Source: Deltaproteobacteria bacterium
GTDB taxonomy: Bacteria > Myxococcota > JADLHZ01
DNA: 64,000 nt
Assembly: GCA_020848545.1 (NCBI GenBank)
Contig: JADLHZ010000009.1
Span: 84,676 to 148,675, forward strand
Direction of reading: 5' to 3'
Shown here: positions 41,985 to 53,300 of the stretch, one piece after another
How the letters are laid out: every line of letters begins with the position of its first letter
How positions within the stretch are numbered: position 1 is the stretch's first letter
Position numbers and translations under genes: made by a program
Notes under the pieces: model-generated
What the model was told of the DNA's origin: nothing
Seen by the model: the letters and a program-made list of their open reading frames with translations, nothing else
Database searches by the model: none

Positions 41985-44900
41985 TCACTCCACCTTCCCG
42001 TACCACTGCCAGTTCGCCCACACGCTCGCCGGCTCGCCGCGCTTGTACGCGTCCCGTTGCAAAGCGCGCAGGCGCTCGACGTCGCCGTCCTCCGCGAGCA
42101 GCCGGACCACGTGCTTCACGAAGAGCGCGCCCTGATCGTCGAAGATGCGGCTCGCCGGCAAGATCACGCGATCGGTGCCCGAGAGGCGCAGCGCGCTCAC
42201 GAACTCGACGCCGTCCGGCGCGCTGCCCGGGCGATGACACGCCGAGAGCACGACGGTCGGCACGTCGCGGCGCGCCTCGAGCAGCTCGACGGCCCACAAC
42301 GGTTGGTCGCCGCTGCGCAGAAACGATCCTTCCATCGAGCGGCTGATCGAGTGACCGTGGAGCGCGATGTGCCAGAGCCGCGCCGGATCTTCGGTCGAGG
42401 TATAGAAGGCTTCGAGCGATTTGTTGACGACCGGCGTCCCGCGCTCGCGAAAGAGCGCACCCGTCTCGGCGATCTCGAGCTCGGCGAACGGCAGCTCGTC
42501 GCTTGGCAGCGGGCCGACGGTGATGACGGGTCCAGCCGCTTGCCTCGGCTCGCCCGTCACGAGCGCGGCGTGCGTCCCCGAGATCTCGAAGCTCAACGCG
42601 GCGCGCTCGATCAACGGCGCACCGCCGATCGGCAGCGCCGCCCACGGCAAGCGCATGAAGGTCGCGTCGGCGACGACGAGCACGCGGCCACGCTTCAACA
42701 CCGGCTCGTCGAAGAGCTGCGCCAGCGCCGCGTGCAGCTTGTCCGCGGCCGGCGGCGGCGGTTGCAAGTGATCGACAGCGTCGATCCACTGGTCGGAGGC
42801 GTCGATGATCTGCGCGCGGTCCATGGGCACGAGCTTCGTGCGCTCGCCACGCTCGTCGGCGATGACGGCGACGACGCCACGCTCGAAGGCTCTGAGCGCG
42901 ATGATCGCGTCCTTCGGCCGGCGCCTCTGCAGCTCTTTGATCGTCACCGGCTCGAGCGTCAGCAGCGGGACGAGGTCGGTGTCGTTCCTCTTTCGCGCGG
43001 CCGCGAGCAGCTTGGCGTAGTCGTTGGCGTCGTCGCTCGCGACGCCGAGGCGCACGGTCCACGTGTACGTCGAGATCTGGTCGCGCAATTCTTTGAGCCG
43101 CAGCCGCTCGAGCAGCCGCCACACGCCGGCGACGTCTTTGTCGTCGACGTACATCTGCGCGAGCGTCGCTTGCAGGCGCGCCATCGTCAGCTCGTTGACG
43201 CGTTCTTCGTCGCTGCGCACGTCTTCGAGCTTCGGGCCGAGCGCTTCGACGATCGCGAGCGCCGTCTCGAGCTCTTTTTGCGCCGCCGTCCGCTCCTTCG
43301 GCTTGTTCGCCAAGATATTCAGCGCGAGGCCGAGGCGCGCCTTCCACTCGATGTCTTTCGATTTCAGCTTCACCGCCTCGGCGACGGCGGCCTCGAACGC
43401 GCGCTGACAGTCGGCCGTGCGCTTCTCGACGAGCGCGATCTCGCCTTCGACGAGCGCGATGTTCATGGCGTTATAGCGGTTGCCGACGCGCGTGTTCAGC
43501 TCGATCGCCTGCCCCAGGTACTGCTTCGCCTCCTGCAGATCGCCTTCGCGCAGGCGGATCGCGGCGAGGTTTCGGAAGTCGAACGCGAGGCCGTCCTTCG
43601 ACTTCAGCTCGGTGTCGATGGCGACGGCCTTTTGGATCATGCGCCCGGCCGCATCGAGCATGCCGCGCTCGCGCAGCGTGAAGCCGAAGTTGTTCAGCTG
43701 GTTCGACTCCTCGGCGCGGCGGGGAAAGTCGCGATCGCGGGACTTCTTCAGCGCACGGCGCAAGCGGTTCGACGCGGCGACGCGCTTGCCTTGGCTCATC
43801 AGGATCAGCCCCTGGGCGCTCAGCGACTGGATGTTCAAATAGCTCGACTGCTTGCGATCGCCTTCGCTGTCCTTCTGGCCGATCTTGTCGGCGAGGCGCT
43901 CGGCGGCGACGGCGGCGTTGAACGCGCGATCGTAGTCGTTCGACAGCCAGTAGATACGCGCGAGCTCGAGCGTGGCCTCGGCGCGGATCAAGACGTCCTT
44001 CGGATCGAGGAAGTCGAACACTTCGCGGATCGTCGCGCGCGCGTCTTCGTAGCTCGCGAGCTGCCGCTGCACGCGGGCGAGGTCGATGCGCGAGCGCGCC
44101 ATCAAGAAGCGATCCTTTTGGCCGGCCTTGTCGCGGACGCTGTCGGCGAGCTGACGCACCTTGGTGAAGGTCGCGAGCGCGGCGAGGAACTCGGACAGCG
44201 AGCTCTCTTGGCGGGTGCCGGCGTTTCTCAGCGCGGTGATCTGCGACGGCACCTTGCCGGCGGCGCCAAAGATGTCCGCGCTCTTCTGGTACGACGCGAT
44301 CGCCTCTTGATACTTGCCGGCGTCGACGAGCGCGGTCCCGCGTTGGAGGAGCGCCGTCGCTTCGTTCTCTTTACTGCCGATGGCGCCGAAGTCGGCGGCG
44401 GCAGCCTCGAAGATCTGCGCCGCCTTCTCGAACTGCGCCGCCTTGTAGCAGATGATGCCCAGGAGATTGCGCGCAGCGGCCAAGTCCTTACGCTTCTCCG
44501 GCGTCTTGGCGACGATCGCCTTCCATTGCTCGACGACCGGCTCGGCGTACTTGGTGATCGCCTCTTCGTAGAGCGCGCGCGCGTTGTCCGGGCTCTGAGC
44601 GGCGAGCAACGAGTTCATCGTCGCCAACGAGAAACGAAAGACGAGGGCCCGCTCGCTCTTGTCGAGGTAGGTCGCGAAGTCGAGCGCCTGCTGATAGAGC
44701 TCGCGCGCGGCGACCACGTTCTTCTTGCGGCTCTCCTCGCCGGCGAGCTTGGCGATTTCGTCGAGGCGTGTTTCGGCGAACTTCTTCCGCGCGTCGGCGC
44801 CGTCGTTGGCGAAGCCCCAATACTCGCAGCGCGCCGCGGCCTTCGGCTCGGAGAGCGCCGCCGAAGACCACGCTTCGGCCGCGCGCTGGCCGGCCCGCGC

Positions 44901-47900
44901 CGCATAGAAGCGCTGCATGAGCCGCGCGTGCGCGTCGGCGTCTTCTGGCGCGCACGCGAGCATCGCAGGAGTGCCCGCCAGCGCGAACGCTCGCGCCACG
45001 TCGCCGAGCAGGCGCTGGTCGAGCGTCTCCAAGCCGTCGACGATCGCCAAGTTCGCGTGGATCGAGAGCATCGGCAGGGTGAGCGAGGTGAGCCGCCGCT
45101 CCCAGCTGTTCTCACCGGCCACCGAGAAGCGAAACACGCCGGGCGCGCCGCCGTAGGGATCGAGGCTGAGCACGAAGCGCACGACGCTGCGGCCGAGCTT
45201 CTTGGTTTGTACGGCGAGCTCTTCGCTGCGCGCGGCGGGTCCTCGGACCGCCGCCGCATCGGCCGGCACCGCGCCCGCCGTCAGCTTGGTCTTGGTCTCC
45301 GAGGCGTACTGAAAGTCGAGCGGCTGATCTTCGTTGCTGTTCCTCGCCAAGATCGCGAGCCAGAGCGCCGACGCTGAAGCCACGCGCGCGACATTTGGCG
45401 CCGAGGACGCGCCGGCGACGTAGAGCACCGGCGTGCCTTTGCCGGTCGCGAGGCTCGCGGGCTGCGAGGCCGGCGCGTCGCGAGGCACGAGCGCGAGCGC
45501 CTTGCCGGCGAGCGTCAGCTTCACATCGTGGCCAGGCACGGCCCACTCGAAGCCGTCGCCGCCCTCGAGCGCGGCAGCGAGATCCGCGATCTGCTTGCTC
45601 GTCAGCTTGCACCAGAGCAGCGTCTGCCACGGCTCGACGACGGCACGCGCATCGGCAAGGCCCTTGTCGACGAGATCCTTCAGCGCCTTCTCTTGGCGCT
45701 CGGTGGCGCGCTTGCGCATGTTGCGCATGGCCGCCAGCGTCTTTTGCGCCCAGGCCGTCAATGAAGCCCGCGCCGCCTCGGCCCCGCTGAGATCAGGCCG
45801 CGCGAGGCCGTCCGGAAGCGCGATGCTCTCGATCGACATGCGCTCGAGCACCTCGGCCACGCGCTCCGGCTTCTTGCTTTCGACGGCTGCCGCGAGCAAC
45901 GCGCGCATGAGCCCGTGCCACAACGCCGGCCGCGGGCGCTCCGGATACAAGAGCCGCGCGAGCACGTCGGCGTCCTTCACTTCCTTCTCTGCCCGCGCGA
46001 GCGCTTGAGCACGCTGCGCCGCCGGCCCGAGCCGAAAGCGCGCGTATTCCGTCTGCCACGCGGCTTCGAAGAGCGAGAAGCGCTTCGCCAGCGCGGCGAT
46101 CTCGGCGAACGCCGCCTCCGCATCGGCGCTGCGCGCTTCGATCGCCGCCTGATCCGCTGCATCGAAGAGCGCTTGCACGCGCTGCTGCGCCGCAGGACGC
46201 GACACGATCTGCACGACCGGCTGCGACGCCGGGGCGCTCGCCGCTTTCGCCGGCTGCGCGACCTGCGCGTCGATCGCGGTCACGAGCGCCGAGATCGCGT
46301 CAGCCGCGGCCTTCGGGTCGGCGGCGAGCGTGGCGTTCGCGGCGTGCTCGGCGGTGAGCACCGCTTGCTGCTTGCTGACGCGCTCCATCTGCGCGAGCAC
46401 TTCGACGCGCAGGCGATCTTCGTCGGTCGCTTCTTCGGCCGGCTGTGACGCGGCCTTGCCGTCCTTCTTCGGACCGGCGGCGATGGCGCTCTGCATTTGC
46501 GCCAACGCCTTGTCGTGCGCCTTGCGTTGCTCGTTGGTCAGCGCCACGAGCGTGAGCCGCGGCAGCACACGCAGCACCGGAACGAGCCACTTGAGCGCCG
46601 GCGCCTCGCTCTTCGCGTAGCGTTCGCTCGCCGCGATGAAGAGCTCGTTCGCGCGCGCGACGTCGCCCCGGCGGACGGCGAGCAACATGAGCTCGGCGCT
46701 CGCCTCGTACCACTCGGGGTTGATGAAGTCGCCGATCTTGCTGTCTTCGAGCGTCTTCGTCAGCGTCTTCAGCCGGCGCTCCAAGTACTGCGCCGCCACC
46801 TCGGTGTCGCCGAGGCGCGAGAAGATGCGGCCGAGCAAGGACTCCAAGATCTCCTCTTCGTCGCTCACCGAGAAACCAAAGGGCGCGCGCGACGCGTTGG
46901 TGCCGTCGACCGCGAGCGCCGTCACCGTGCCGAGCGGGGTCAGGGTGAAGCCGAACCTGAAGCCCTCCGGCCCGTAGCCCTTCTTGATCAGGTCGAGCGA
47001 GCGTTCGAGCGCGGCCACCGCTTCGGCCTCGTCGCCGTCGGCGAGCGACAGCCAGCCAATCGTCCGGTCGATCGCGACGACGCGGTTGAAGTCACCGCGC
47101 GTCGCGTATTCATCACGCGCGCGAACGAGCGAGGCGCGAGACTCAGCCGGCATTTCGAGCGCGTCGTAGGTCAACGCGAGCAGCGCGCGCATGCGGCCCA
47201 AGCGGCGATCGTCGCCTTCCTTCTCGGCGAGGCGAATGCCGTCCTTCAGCTGCATCAGCGCGACGTCGTATTGGCCGGTGCGCACCGCCGCTTGGCCGAA
47301 GCGCTCGCGAAACACGATCTGCTGCGCGCTGCTGCCGAAGCGCGTGCGGGCGAGCTCGCGCAGCACGTAGTAGTGGAACGCTTGCTCGAACTGGCCGAGG
47401 CGCAAGAACGCGTTGCCGAGGTTCAACGCTGCCTCGGCCGTCGCGTCGGTCTCGCGGGCGACTTCGAAGAGCGAGAGCGCCGTTTGGTACTCGAAGAGCG
47501 CGCGTTCGAGCGCGTCGGAGGCGCCCGGCCGGCGGTACTCTTTCTGCTCGAGCGCCCAGCCGAGCCCCATGTGCGCGTAGGCGAAGCTCGCGTCGAGATC
47601 GAGCGCCTTCTCGAAGCCCTGCTCCGCCTCCGAGAGATCGTTCACGTACGTGGCCGCCAGCGCGTTCGCGTACTGCGCCACGCGATCGTAGGGCATCTCC
47701 TTGGCCTTTTGCCGGTATTCCTTCGCGAGATCCTGCGCGAGGCCGATGAGCTCGCCGAGCTGCAAGACCTTCCGGTGCGCGCCGGCCTCCGAGAAGTTGT
47801 TCTTCGCGAGGGTGCGATACGCTTCGTAGGCGGCGCCGAGGTCGCCCTTCGCTTCGTCGGCCTGCGCTTTCTTCAGCGCCAGCCGCAGGAGCTCGACGCG

Positions 47901-49820
47901 CGCGCGGTTTCGCTGCGTGCGGTTGAACTGCCCGCCCGACATCAGCGCCTCGAAAGACTGCAGCGCCGCGCCGAGATCGCCGAGCAGCTCCTGCGTCTTC
48001 GCCAACGCAAAGAGCACGCGGCCGCGATCGTTCGTCGCGAGATCCTTTCGCGCCTGCATCTTCTGCAATTCGAGCACCGCCAACGCCGGCTGCTCGAGCT
48101 CGACGAGCACCTCGCCCTGCGCGAGCACGAGCGCGACCTCCAGCGCGCCGAGCCCTTTGCACCCAGGCAGCAGGCGATCGATGGCGGCGAGCTTCTCGCG
48201 GGGATCTTTCGGCATCAGCTCGAAGAAGCGCGCGCGGGCGACCTTCGCCTCGCGCACCTGTCGTGGCCGTTCGCGCACGAGCTGGACGAGGCGGCGCTGC
48301 TCGTCTTCGGCCGGCAGCGCGATGGAGCCGATTGTCGCTTCGACGCGCATCGCCCGCACCGCGTCCTCGGAGTATTCGTCGCCCTCCCGCGGCACCGCCT
48401 GCGCATAGCCGAGGCCCATGCTGTACGCGCCGAGATACTCCGCCGCTTCGGCCAGGACGACGTTCGCGCGCGCAGACACGAGCTTCGAACCTTCGGGCGG
48501 CGCGACCTCTTTGACCCGATCCTTCAGCGCCTGCAGCGCGTTTTGCGTGTCGCGGCGCTCCTTCTGCGTGAGGAAGAACTGATTGCGCAGCTGTTCGAGC
48601 CGCGCGAGCCGGCCGATGGGCGTCGTCCCACCCGCGAGCTCGATGACGCGTTCGAACGCGGTCTGCGCGTCTTCGAGCCGATTCTCGCCGGCGAAGTCGC
48701 GCGCGAGCTCGTAACGGGCGCGGAGCGCGTCTGGTCCGCCACGCGCCATCACCACGCGGAACAAGTAGCGGCGCATGCGGCCGGGGATGTCGCCGTCGGC
48801 GAGCGCGAAGATGTCGGGCGCGCTCATGCCGTGCGGCGTGAGCCCGTCGAGCGGCAGCGTCTGAATCTCGAGGCCGCCCGGGCCGCTCGCGACGAAGAAG
48901 AGCTTCTTGCCGCTGATCGCCGCGAGCGTCTCCGAGCTGTAGCCGCTCGTCACCGGCTCCGAGTAGTCGGCCGCGCTGCCGCCGTCGAAGAGCTCTGGAC
49001 GCACCGGCACGCGATAGAGGCTCGGCAAGTCGAGCACGTCGATGCGGCCGTCTTGGTTGTCGTCCTCGACGTAGCGCGTGAAGTACACCCACGTCTTTCC
49101 GTCATCCTGCGCGATGCGGGCGAAGGCTTCGGGGCGCCGGCCGTCGCCGAGCGGGACGATCTTCTTGTCGCGGAGGCGCTTGGCGACGATGCGCGTCGTC
49201 GTGCGCCCGTCCGCCGTCTTCAGCCTCTGCGAGTAGACGATGAACGTGCCGCTCGCGTCGAGCGAGGCGTCGAAGCCGCCGCCTTCGGTGAGCCGCTCGC
49301 TCACCTTCGTCTTCAAGTCGAAGCGAAAGACGTCTTCGTCGGCGTCGGGCGTCACGCGCGTCGAGATGAGCAGCGACTTGCCGTCTGGGGCCCACGCCGG
49401 CGCGCGATCGCCGGTCTTCTCGTCGGTGATCCGGATCTCGCCGCCGCCGTCGGTGTCCATGATGTATACGTCGCCCTTGGCGTCGTCCTTGCGCGAGATG
49501 AAAGCGATGTGCTCGCCGTCCGGAGAGATCGCGGGATCTTCGTCGTCGGCCGAGTGGCTGGTGAGGCGGATCGTCTCGCCGGTCGCGAGCACTTTCTTCC
49601 ACACGTCGACGGTGCCGTTCTGGGTTGCCGTGAAGACGACGAGGCTGCCGTCGGGCGAGACGCTCGGCCAATACGCGTCGCCGACGACGGAAGCGACGAG
49701 CACCGGTTCGCGCAAGCCGGTCGCCTTCATCTGCGCCAGGAACTCGTCCTCGAAGAGCGCGACGCCGGAGCTGCGCGCACACGCGACGAGAAGGAGCGCG
49801 AGACAAACCCTAACGCGCAT
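41985..49820 (-). CDS. Lipoprotein with TolB-like propeller, long TPR array and CHAT peptidase domain
   Basis: 2611 residues. Signal peptide with lipobox LLVAC (C14). About 40-330: PD40/WD-type repeats of a TolB-like propeller (WPSVSPDGSLVVFTATQNG, DPAISPDGEHIAFISRKD, APAWAPDGKSLLIST). About 370-2270: dozens of TPR helices, interrupted near 1480-1600 by a beta-rich region. About 2300-2611: CHAT caspase-like domain with candidate catalytic His2488 (WHIALHGHS) and Cys2528 (VVLSACHRPGS). Both catalytic residues are intact, so proteolysis is plausible. CHAT proteins act as proteases or scaffolds in signalling and defence. It is translated from within the DUF1318 gene (11-bp overlap) and shares SQPA linkers with it. 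Confidence 0.9.
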   Translation of the reverse strand: MRVRVCLALLLVACARSSGVALFEDEFLAQMKATGLREPVLVASVVGDAYWPSVSPDGSLVVFTATQNGTVDVWKKVLATGETIRLTSHSADDEDPAISPDGEHIAFISRKDDAKGDVYIMDTDGGGEIRITDEKTGDRAPAWAPDGKSLLISTRVTPDADEDVFRFDLKTKVSERLTEGGGFDASLDASGTFIVYSQRLKTADGRTTTRIVAKRLRDKKIVPLGDGRRPEAFARIAQDDGKTWVYFTRYVEDDNQDGRIDVLDLPSLYRVPVRPELFDGGSAADYSEPVTSGYSSETLAAISGKKLFFVASGPGGLEIQTLPLDGLTPHGMSAPDIFALADGDIPGRMRRYLFRVVMARGGPDALRARYELARDFAGENRLEDAQTAFERVIELAGGTTPIGRLARLEQLRNQFFLTQKERRDTQNALQALKDRVKEVAPPEGSKLVSARANVVLAEAAEYLGAYSMGLGYAQAVPREGDEYSEDAVRAMRVEATIGSIALPAEDEQRRLVQLVRERPRQVREAKVARARFFELMPKDPREKLAAIDRLLPGCKGLGALEVALVLAQGEVLVELEQPALAVLELQKMQARKDLATNDRGRVLFALAKTQELLGDLGAALQSFEALMSGGQFNRTQRNRARVELLRLALKKAQADEAKGDLGAAYEAYRTLAKNNFSEAGAHRKVLQLGELIGLAQDLAKEYRQKAKEMPYDRVAQYANALAATYVNDLSEAEQGFEKALDLDASFAYAHMGLGWALEQKEYRRPGASDALERALFEYQTALSLFEVARETDATAEAALNLGNAFLRLGQFEQAFHYYVLRELARTRFGSSAQQIVFRERFGQAAVRTGQYDVALMQLKDGIRLAEKEGDDRRLGRMRALLALTYDALEMPAESRASLVRARDEYATRGDFNRVVAIDRTIGWLSLADGDEAEAVAALERSLDLIKKGYGPEGFRFGFTLTPLGTVTALAVDGTNASRAPFGFSVSDEEEILESLLGRIFSRLGDTEVAAQYLERRLKTLTKTLEDSKIGDFINPEWYEASAELMLLAVRRGDVARANELFIAASERYAKSEAPALKWLVPVLRVLPRLTLVALTNEQRKAHDKALAQMQSAIAAGPKKDGKAASQPAEEATDEDRLRVEVLAQMERVSKQQAVLTAEHAANATLAADPKAAADAISALVTAIDAQVAQPAKAASAPASQPVVQIVSRPAAQQRVQALFDAADQAAIEARSADAEAAFAEIAALAKRFSLFEAAWQTEYARFRLGPAAQRAQALARAEKEVKDADVLARLLYPERPRPALWHGLMRALLAAAVESKKPERVAEVLERMSIESIALPDGLARPDLSGAEAARASLTAWAQKTLAAMRNMRKRATERQEKALKDLVDKGLADARAVVEPWQTLLWCKLTSKQIADLAAALEGGDGFEWAVPGHDVKLTLAGKALALVPRDAPASQPASLATGKGTPVLYVAGASSAPNVARVASASALWLAILARNSNEDQPLDFQYASETKTKLTAGAVPADAAAVRGPAARSEELAVQTKKLGRSVVRFVLSLDPYGGAPGVFRFSVAGENSWERRLTSLTLPMLSIHANLAIVDGLETLDQRLLGDVARAFALAGTPAMLACAPEDADAHARLMQRFYAARAGQRAAEAWSSAALSEPKAAARCEYWGFANDGADARKKFAETRLDEIAKLAGEESRKKNVVAARELYQQALDFATYLDKSERALVFRFSLATMNSLLAAQSPDNARALYEEAITKYAEPVVEQWKAIVAKTPEKRKDLAAARNLLGIICYKAAQFEKAAQIFEAAAADFGAIGSKENEATALLQRGTALVDAGKYQEAIASYQKSADIFGAAGKVPSQITALRNAGTRQESSLSEFLAALATFTKVRQLADSVRDKAGQKDRFLMARSRIDLARVQRQLASYEDARATIREVFDFLDPKDVLIRAEATLELARIYWLSNDYDRAFNAAVAAERLADKIGQKDSEGDRKQSSYLNIQSLSAQGLILMSQGKRVAASNRLRRALKKSRDRDFPRRAEESNQLNNFGFTLRERGMLDAAGRMIQKAVAIDTELKSKDGLAFDFRNLAAIRLREGDLQEAKQYLGQAIELNTRVGNRYNAMNIALVEGEIALVEKRTADCQRAFEAAVAEAVKLKSKDIEWKARLGLALNILANKPKERTAAQKELETALAIVEALGPKLEDVRSDEERVNELTMARLQATLAQMYVDDKDVAGVWRLLERLRLKELRDQISTYTWTVRLGVASDDANDYAKLLAAARKRNDTDLVPLLTLEPVTIKELQRRRPKDAIIALRAFERGVVAVIADERGERTKLVPMDRAQIIDASDQWIDAVDHLQPPPPAADKLHAALAQLFDEPVLKRGRVLVVADATFMRLPWAALPIGGAPLIERAALSFEISGTHAALVTGEPRQAAGPVITVGPLPSDELPFAELEIAETGALFRERGTPVVNKSLEAFYTSTEDPARLWHIALHGHSISRSMEGSFLRSGDQPLWAVELLEARRDVPTVVLSACHRPGSAPDGVEFVSALRLSGTDRVILPASRIFDDQGALFVKHVVRLLAEDGDVERLRALQRDAYKRGEPASVWANWQWYGKVE

Positions 49821-50367
49821 GCCCGATCCATTCGCCGGCGTTGTTCTGCACCGGGTCGCCCTTCTTCAACGAGGCGAGCACCACGCGCCGGTACGCTTGC
49901 CAGACGAGCTGGCGATCCGTGTCCTTCAAGTTCGTGTTCTTGCTGAGCGCGTACTCGACGAGCGCGGCCCGCGCGTCGTTCTCGATCGCGACGAGGCGCG
50001 CCGCCGCCGGCTCGACCGCGGGCTGTGACGCCGGCTGCGATGCGCTCTCGCCGTGGCACTTGAGCAACGCCACGCGGCCGTCGAGCGCCTCGCCGACGCA
50101 ACCCTTCGCGCGCGCGCGTTCGAGATCGTCCTTATAGAAGAGCTGCGTGCGGCGTGCCTGCAACGCGCGGGCGTAGGGATCGTCGCCGCGCGCGCCGAGG
50201 CCGTTCGCCGTCGCCCGCACCGACGCCACCGTCTGCAGATCCTCCGTGAGCTCTTCGTACTCGCCGATGAACTGCTGTTCGAGCGTCGACTTCTTGTCGA
50301 CCGTCACGACCTTGGCAGTGATGCAGGCGTTCAGAGCGAATGCAGCCAAGAGAAGTAGAGCTCTCAT
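49810..50367 (-). CDS. DUF1318 (YdbL-like) lipoprotein
   Basis: 185 residues. Lipobox FALNAC (C15), then ITAKVVTVDKKSTLEQQFIG and EYEELTEDLQTVASVRA, a start typical of DUF1318 proteins of this group. A SQPASQPAVEP linker sits mid-protein. The end, GDPVQNNAGEWI, is the characteristic DUF1318 C-terminal motif, found in E. coli YdbL. In E. coli ydbL is in an operon with the AsmA-like ydbH and the lipoprotein ynbE, which function in envelope lipid homeostasis. Here too an AsmA-like gene overlaps by 4 bp upstream. Unlike E. coli YdbL, this one is itself a predicted lipoprotein. Confidence 0.8.
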   Translation of the reverse strand: MRALLLLAAFALNACITAKVVTVDKKSTLEQQFIGEYEELTEDLQTVASVRATANGLGARGDDPYARALQARRTQLFYKDDLERARAKGCVGEALDGRVALLKCHGESASQPASQPAVEPAAARLVAIENDARAALVEYALSKNTNLKDTDRQLVWQAYRRVVLASLKKGDPVQNNAGEWIGHAR

Positions 50368-53300
50368 TCGACGCTTCCTTGTGGTTCCAACTTCCAGCCC
50401 GGCATCAGCGAGTAAACGCCGGCCATCGGGCGGACGAGGTACTGCTCGAGGTACGCGTTGATCGGCTGGCGCCGCAACAGATCGGTATTGATCATGCGTT
50501 GGCCGACCAAGTTGGCGAAGAAGTCGAGCTTCGTCGTCGCGTCGAGATCGAAATTCGCGGTGTTGTGGATGATCGACACGCGCAAGAGGTTGATCTTCGC
50601 GCGCAGGCTCTCGATCTGCTTGCGCGTGTTCTGCAGCTTCTCGTTCTTCTGATCCGGATCGAGGGCCAAGATGAGCTGCGACAACATCTCGCGGCCGATG
50701 CGCGTGAGGTTGATGTTGGTCGCGTCGATCTCTTGCAATTTCTCGCCCCATTGCAGGTTCAGGCTCAGGTTGCCGTTGATCTGCGACGTAGGCCCAGGCG
50801 GCGTCTTCGAGAGCACGCTGAGATCGATGTTCGAGAACTTCGCGCCGGCCGAGAGCCTGAGCACCTTGTCGGCGCCGAACTGCAGCGCCAGCTGGCCTTC
50901 GAGGTCGCCGGTCAACGCTTCGAGCGAGAAGTGATCGACGAGCAGCATGCCGCTCGCGAGCCGGCCGTTCAGCGCGATGCGGCTGATATCCGTGCGGCCC
51001 TGGGTGAAGCGCTCGATGCGCAAGGAGTCGTCGTCGCGCCCGTACGATCGCAGGTCCGAGTAGTAGGCGATGCGCGGCTTCTGCTTGAGGATGTCTTCCT
51101 TCGACAGGACGAGGCGCACGCCTTCGGCGGTCTTCATCGCGTCCTGCGCGAACGGCAAGGTGCCCGAGAGGTTCTTCAGCGTCATGTCGCCGATCTGGAC
51201 GTTGAGCTGCTTCGTCTTCAGCGCGCCAGCCAGCTTCACGTGACCATCGGCCAGGCTGCCGTCGAGCTCGAGGCCGACGCCGCCGCCGAGCAGCATGTCG
51301 TTCTTCGGCAACAGCTTCGACTTCTGCGGCAAGTCGACGTCGACGTTGAGCGCGAGATCGCCGACGATGCCCTTCCACGTCGGGTTCTCCCACGCCTTCG
51401 TCGCGACGACGCGCTCGGGCTTGAACATCCGCCCGCGCAGCATGATCGCCGCGCCGAGCGTGGGTATGCTGAGCGCAATGCGGTTCACGGCCACTTCGCC
51501 GCCCCTTGCGTAGGCGAGGTCGTAGTCGAGCGCGGTTTCTTTGAGCGCCATCGTGAGCTGCGTCGGCGCCTCGACCTTGCCGAGCCTGATGTTGCCGGCG
51601 CCGAACGCTTCGCCGTTCTCGTACGACGCGTCGAGCGTGAGCATCGCGTCGTCGAGCGTCGCTGGCATGTCGCCGCTCATCACGAAGTGTCCGAGGCCGA
51701 TCTCAACCGCGAGCCCCGAGCGCTTCGGCCGCGTCTGCACGCCGATCGAGCCGTTGCTACCGCCCACGCGATACTCGCCGTAGCGCGCAGCGATGCCCTT
51801 CCACGCGAGCGCGGCCTGCAGCTCGAACGGCGTGCCGGCGTCGAGCAGGTCGAGCGGCGCTTGCGCAAAGTGCTTGCCGATGTCCGCGGTCACCGGGCCT
51901 TTGATCGCCACGTTGAGCCCGAGGCTACCGTCGGCTTCGTAGCCCGAGAGCTGCTCGCGCAATTTCGTGGGCGCGATGGCGACGAGCTTCTTCAGCGCGA
52001 CGTCGGCGAGCGCCAGCGTCAACCCGAGATCGAAGACGCCCTTTGGTTTTTGCACCACGCTGCCGGCGAGCGCGAGCTTCACCACGTCGGCAACGTCGAG
52101 CGTGAGCGCTTCGATCTGCAGCGCCGGCGCACGCCGCGACGCCTTCAGCGCGAGCTTCAACGGCACGCTCAACGCCCCGAGCTCCGGTGTCTCGTAGCGC
52201 GCGTTGCCCACAGCCACCGTCACCGTCGCGTCGGCACCGTTCGCGGCGAAGTCGAAGAGCGTCGCATCGAGCGTCACGGTCGTGGTTTCGACGTTGAGCG
52301 ACGGGCTCGCCAGCGCCACGCTCGGCACGCGCAGATCCAACTTCGCGACCAGCGGCCGCGTGAGCTTCGCCTGCAACGCGCTCGCCGGTCCTTTGGCGCT
52401 CAGCGCGAGACCGGCCTTCGTCACCTTCGCGCCGCCGGCTTCGATCTCGCCAGCGTCGAGGCCGAGATCGGCGTCGAGCGAACCCGTGCGCGTCAGCACC
52501 GCCGCGAGCGACGCGTTCGTGCCGGCGACGCGAAAGCCGCTGCCCTGCGCCGCCACGTTTTGCAGCTTCAAGCCGAGCTTCGCGTCGAAGGGCGTCAGCG
52601 CCGTGAGCTCACTCAGGCGCGCGCGCACGGCGACGTCGCGCAGGTGCAGCGAGCCGCTCGCCGTCACCGGCACCATGCCCTTCGGCAAGAGCGCGAGCAC
52701 TTCATCGATGTCCGCGTCGAGGTCGGCTTGGTCGACCTTGATGTCGACGTCGCCGAGGAAGTCGCCGGCGCTCGCCTTCATCGCGATCGTCAGCATGTCA
52801 CCGACGGTGAGCGAGAGGCGCTCGACGTCGGCCTTTTGTGTCAGCAGGTTCGCCGCCGCCTTCGTCGCCAACGCGATCTTCGCGCTCGGCAGGCGAAAAC
52901 CCGCCATCTCGCCGCGCGCTTTCTCGATCGCGATCTGCAAGTCGACGGTCGCCTGGCTGAGCGAAGGCGCGTCGGCGATGAGCGTCGTCTTCATCTCCAG
53001 ATCGGCGGCGCCGGTGCCGGCGAGCACGGCGTGCACTTGCGACGGCCCGTGCGTGTCGTCACCGATGTACAGCTCGGCGTGCGCCGCGCCGTCGAGGCCC
53101 GTGTAGCGGCCGTTCACGCGCAGGCTCAAGTGGTCGAGCGCCGCTTCGATCTCGGGCGAGAGCACCCGCGCCGAGAACTCGTCGATGGTGAACGCCTTCA
53201 GGTTGATCTCGACGCCGATGCCATCGGTGTCTTCCGGCTGCGAAGCGGGCTGCGACGCCGGCGCGGTCGCGGGCTGCGAGGCGGGCGGCTCGCCGGCGAA

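Noticed and set aside
46497..49946. A 1149-codon open frame on the plus strand opposite the CHAT lipoprotein, and similar long frames opposite the AsmA-like gene.
   Set aside because: Low-complexity Arg/Leu/Glu/Ala composition with no motifs; explained by GC-skewed third positions of the real minus-strand genes.
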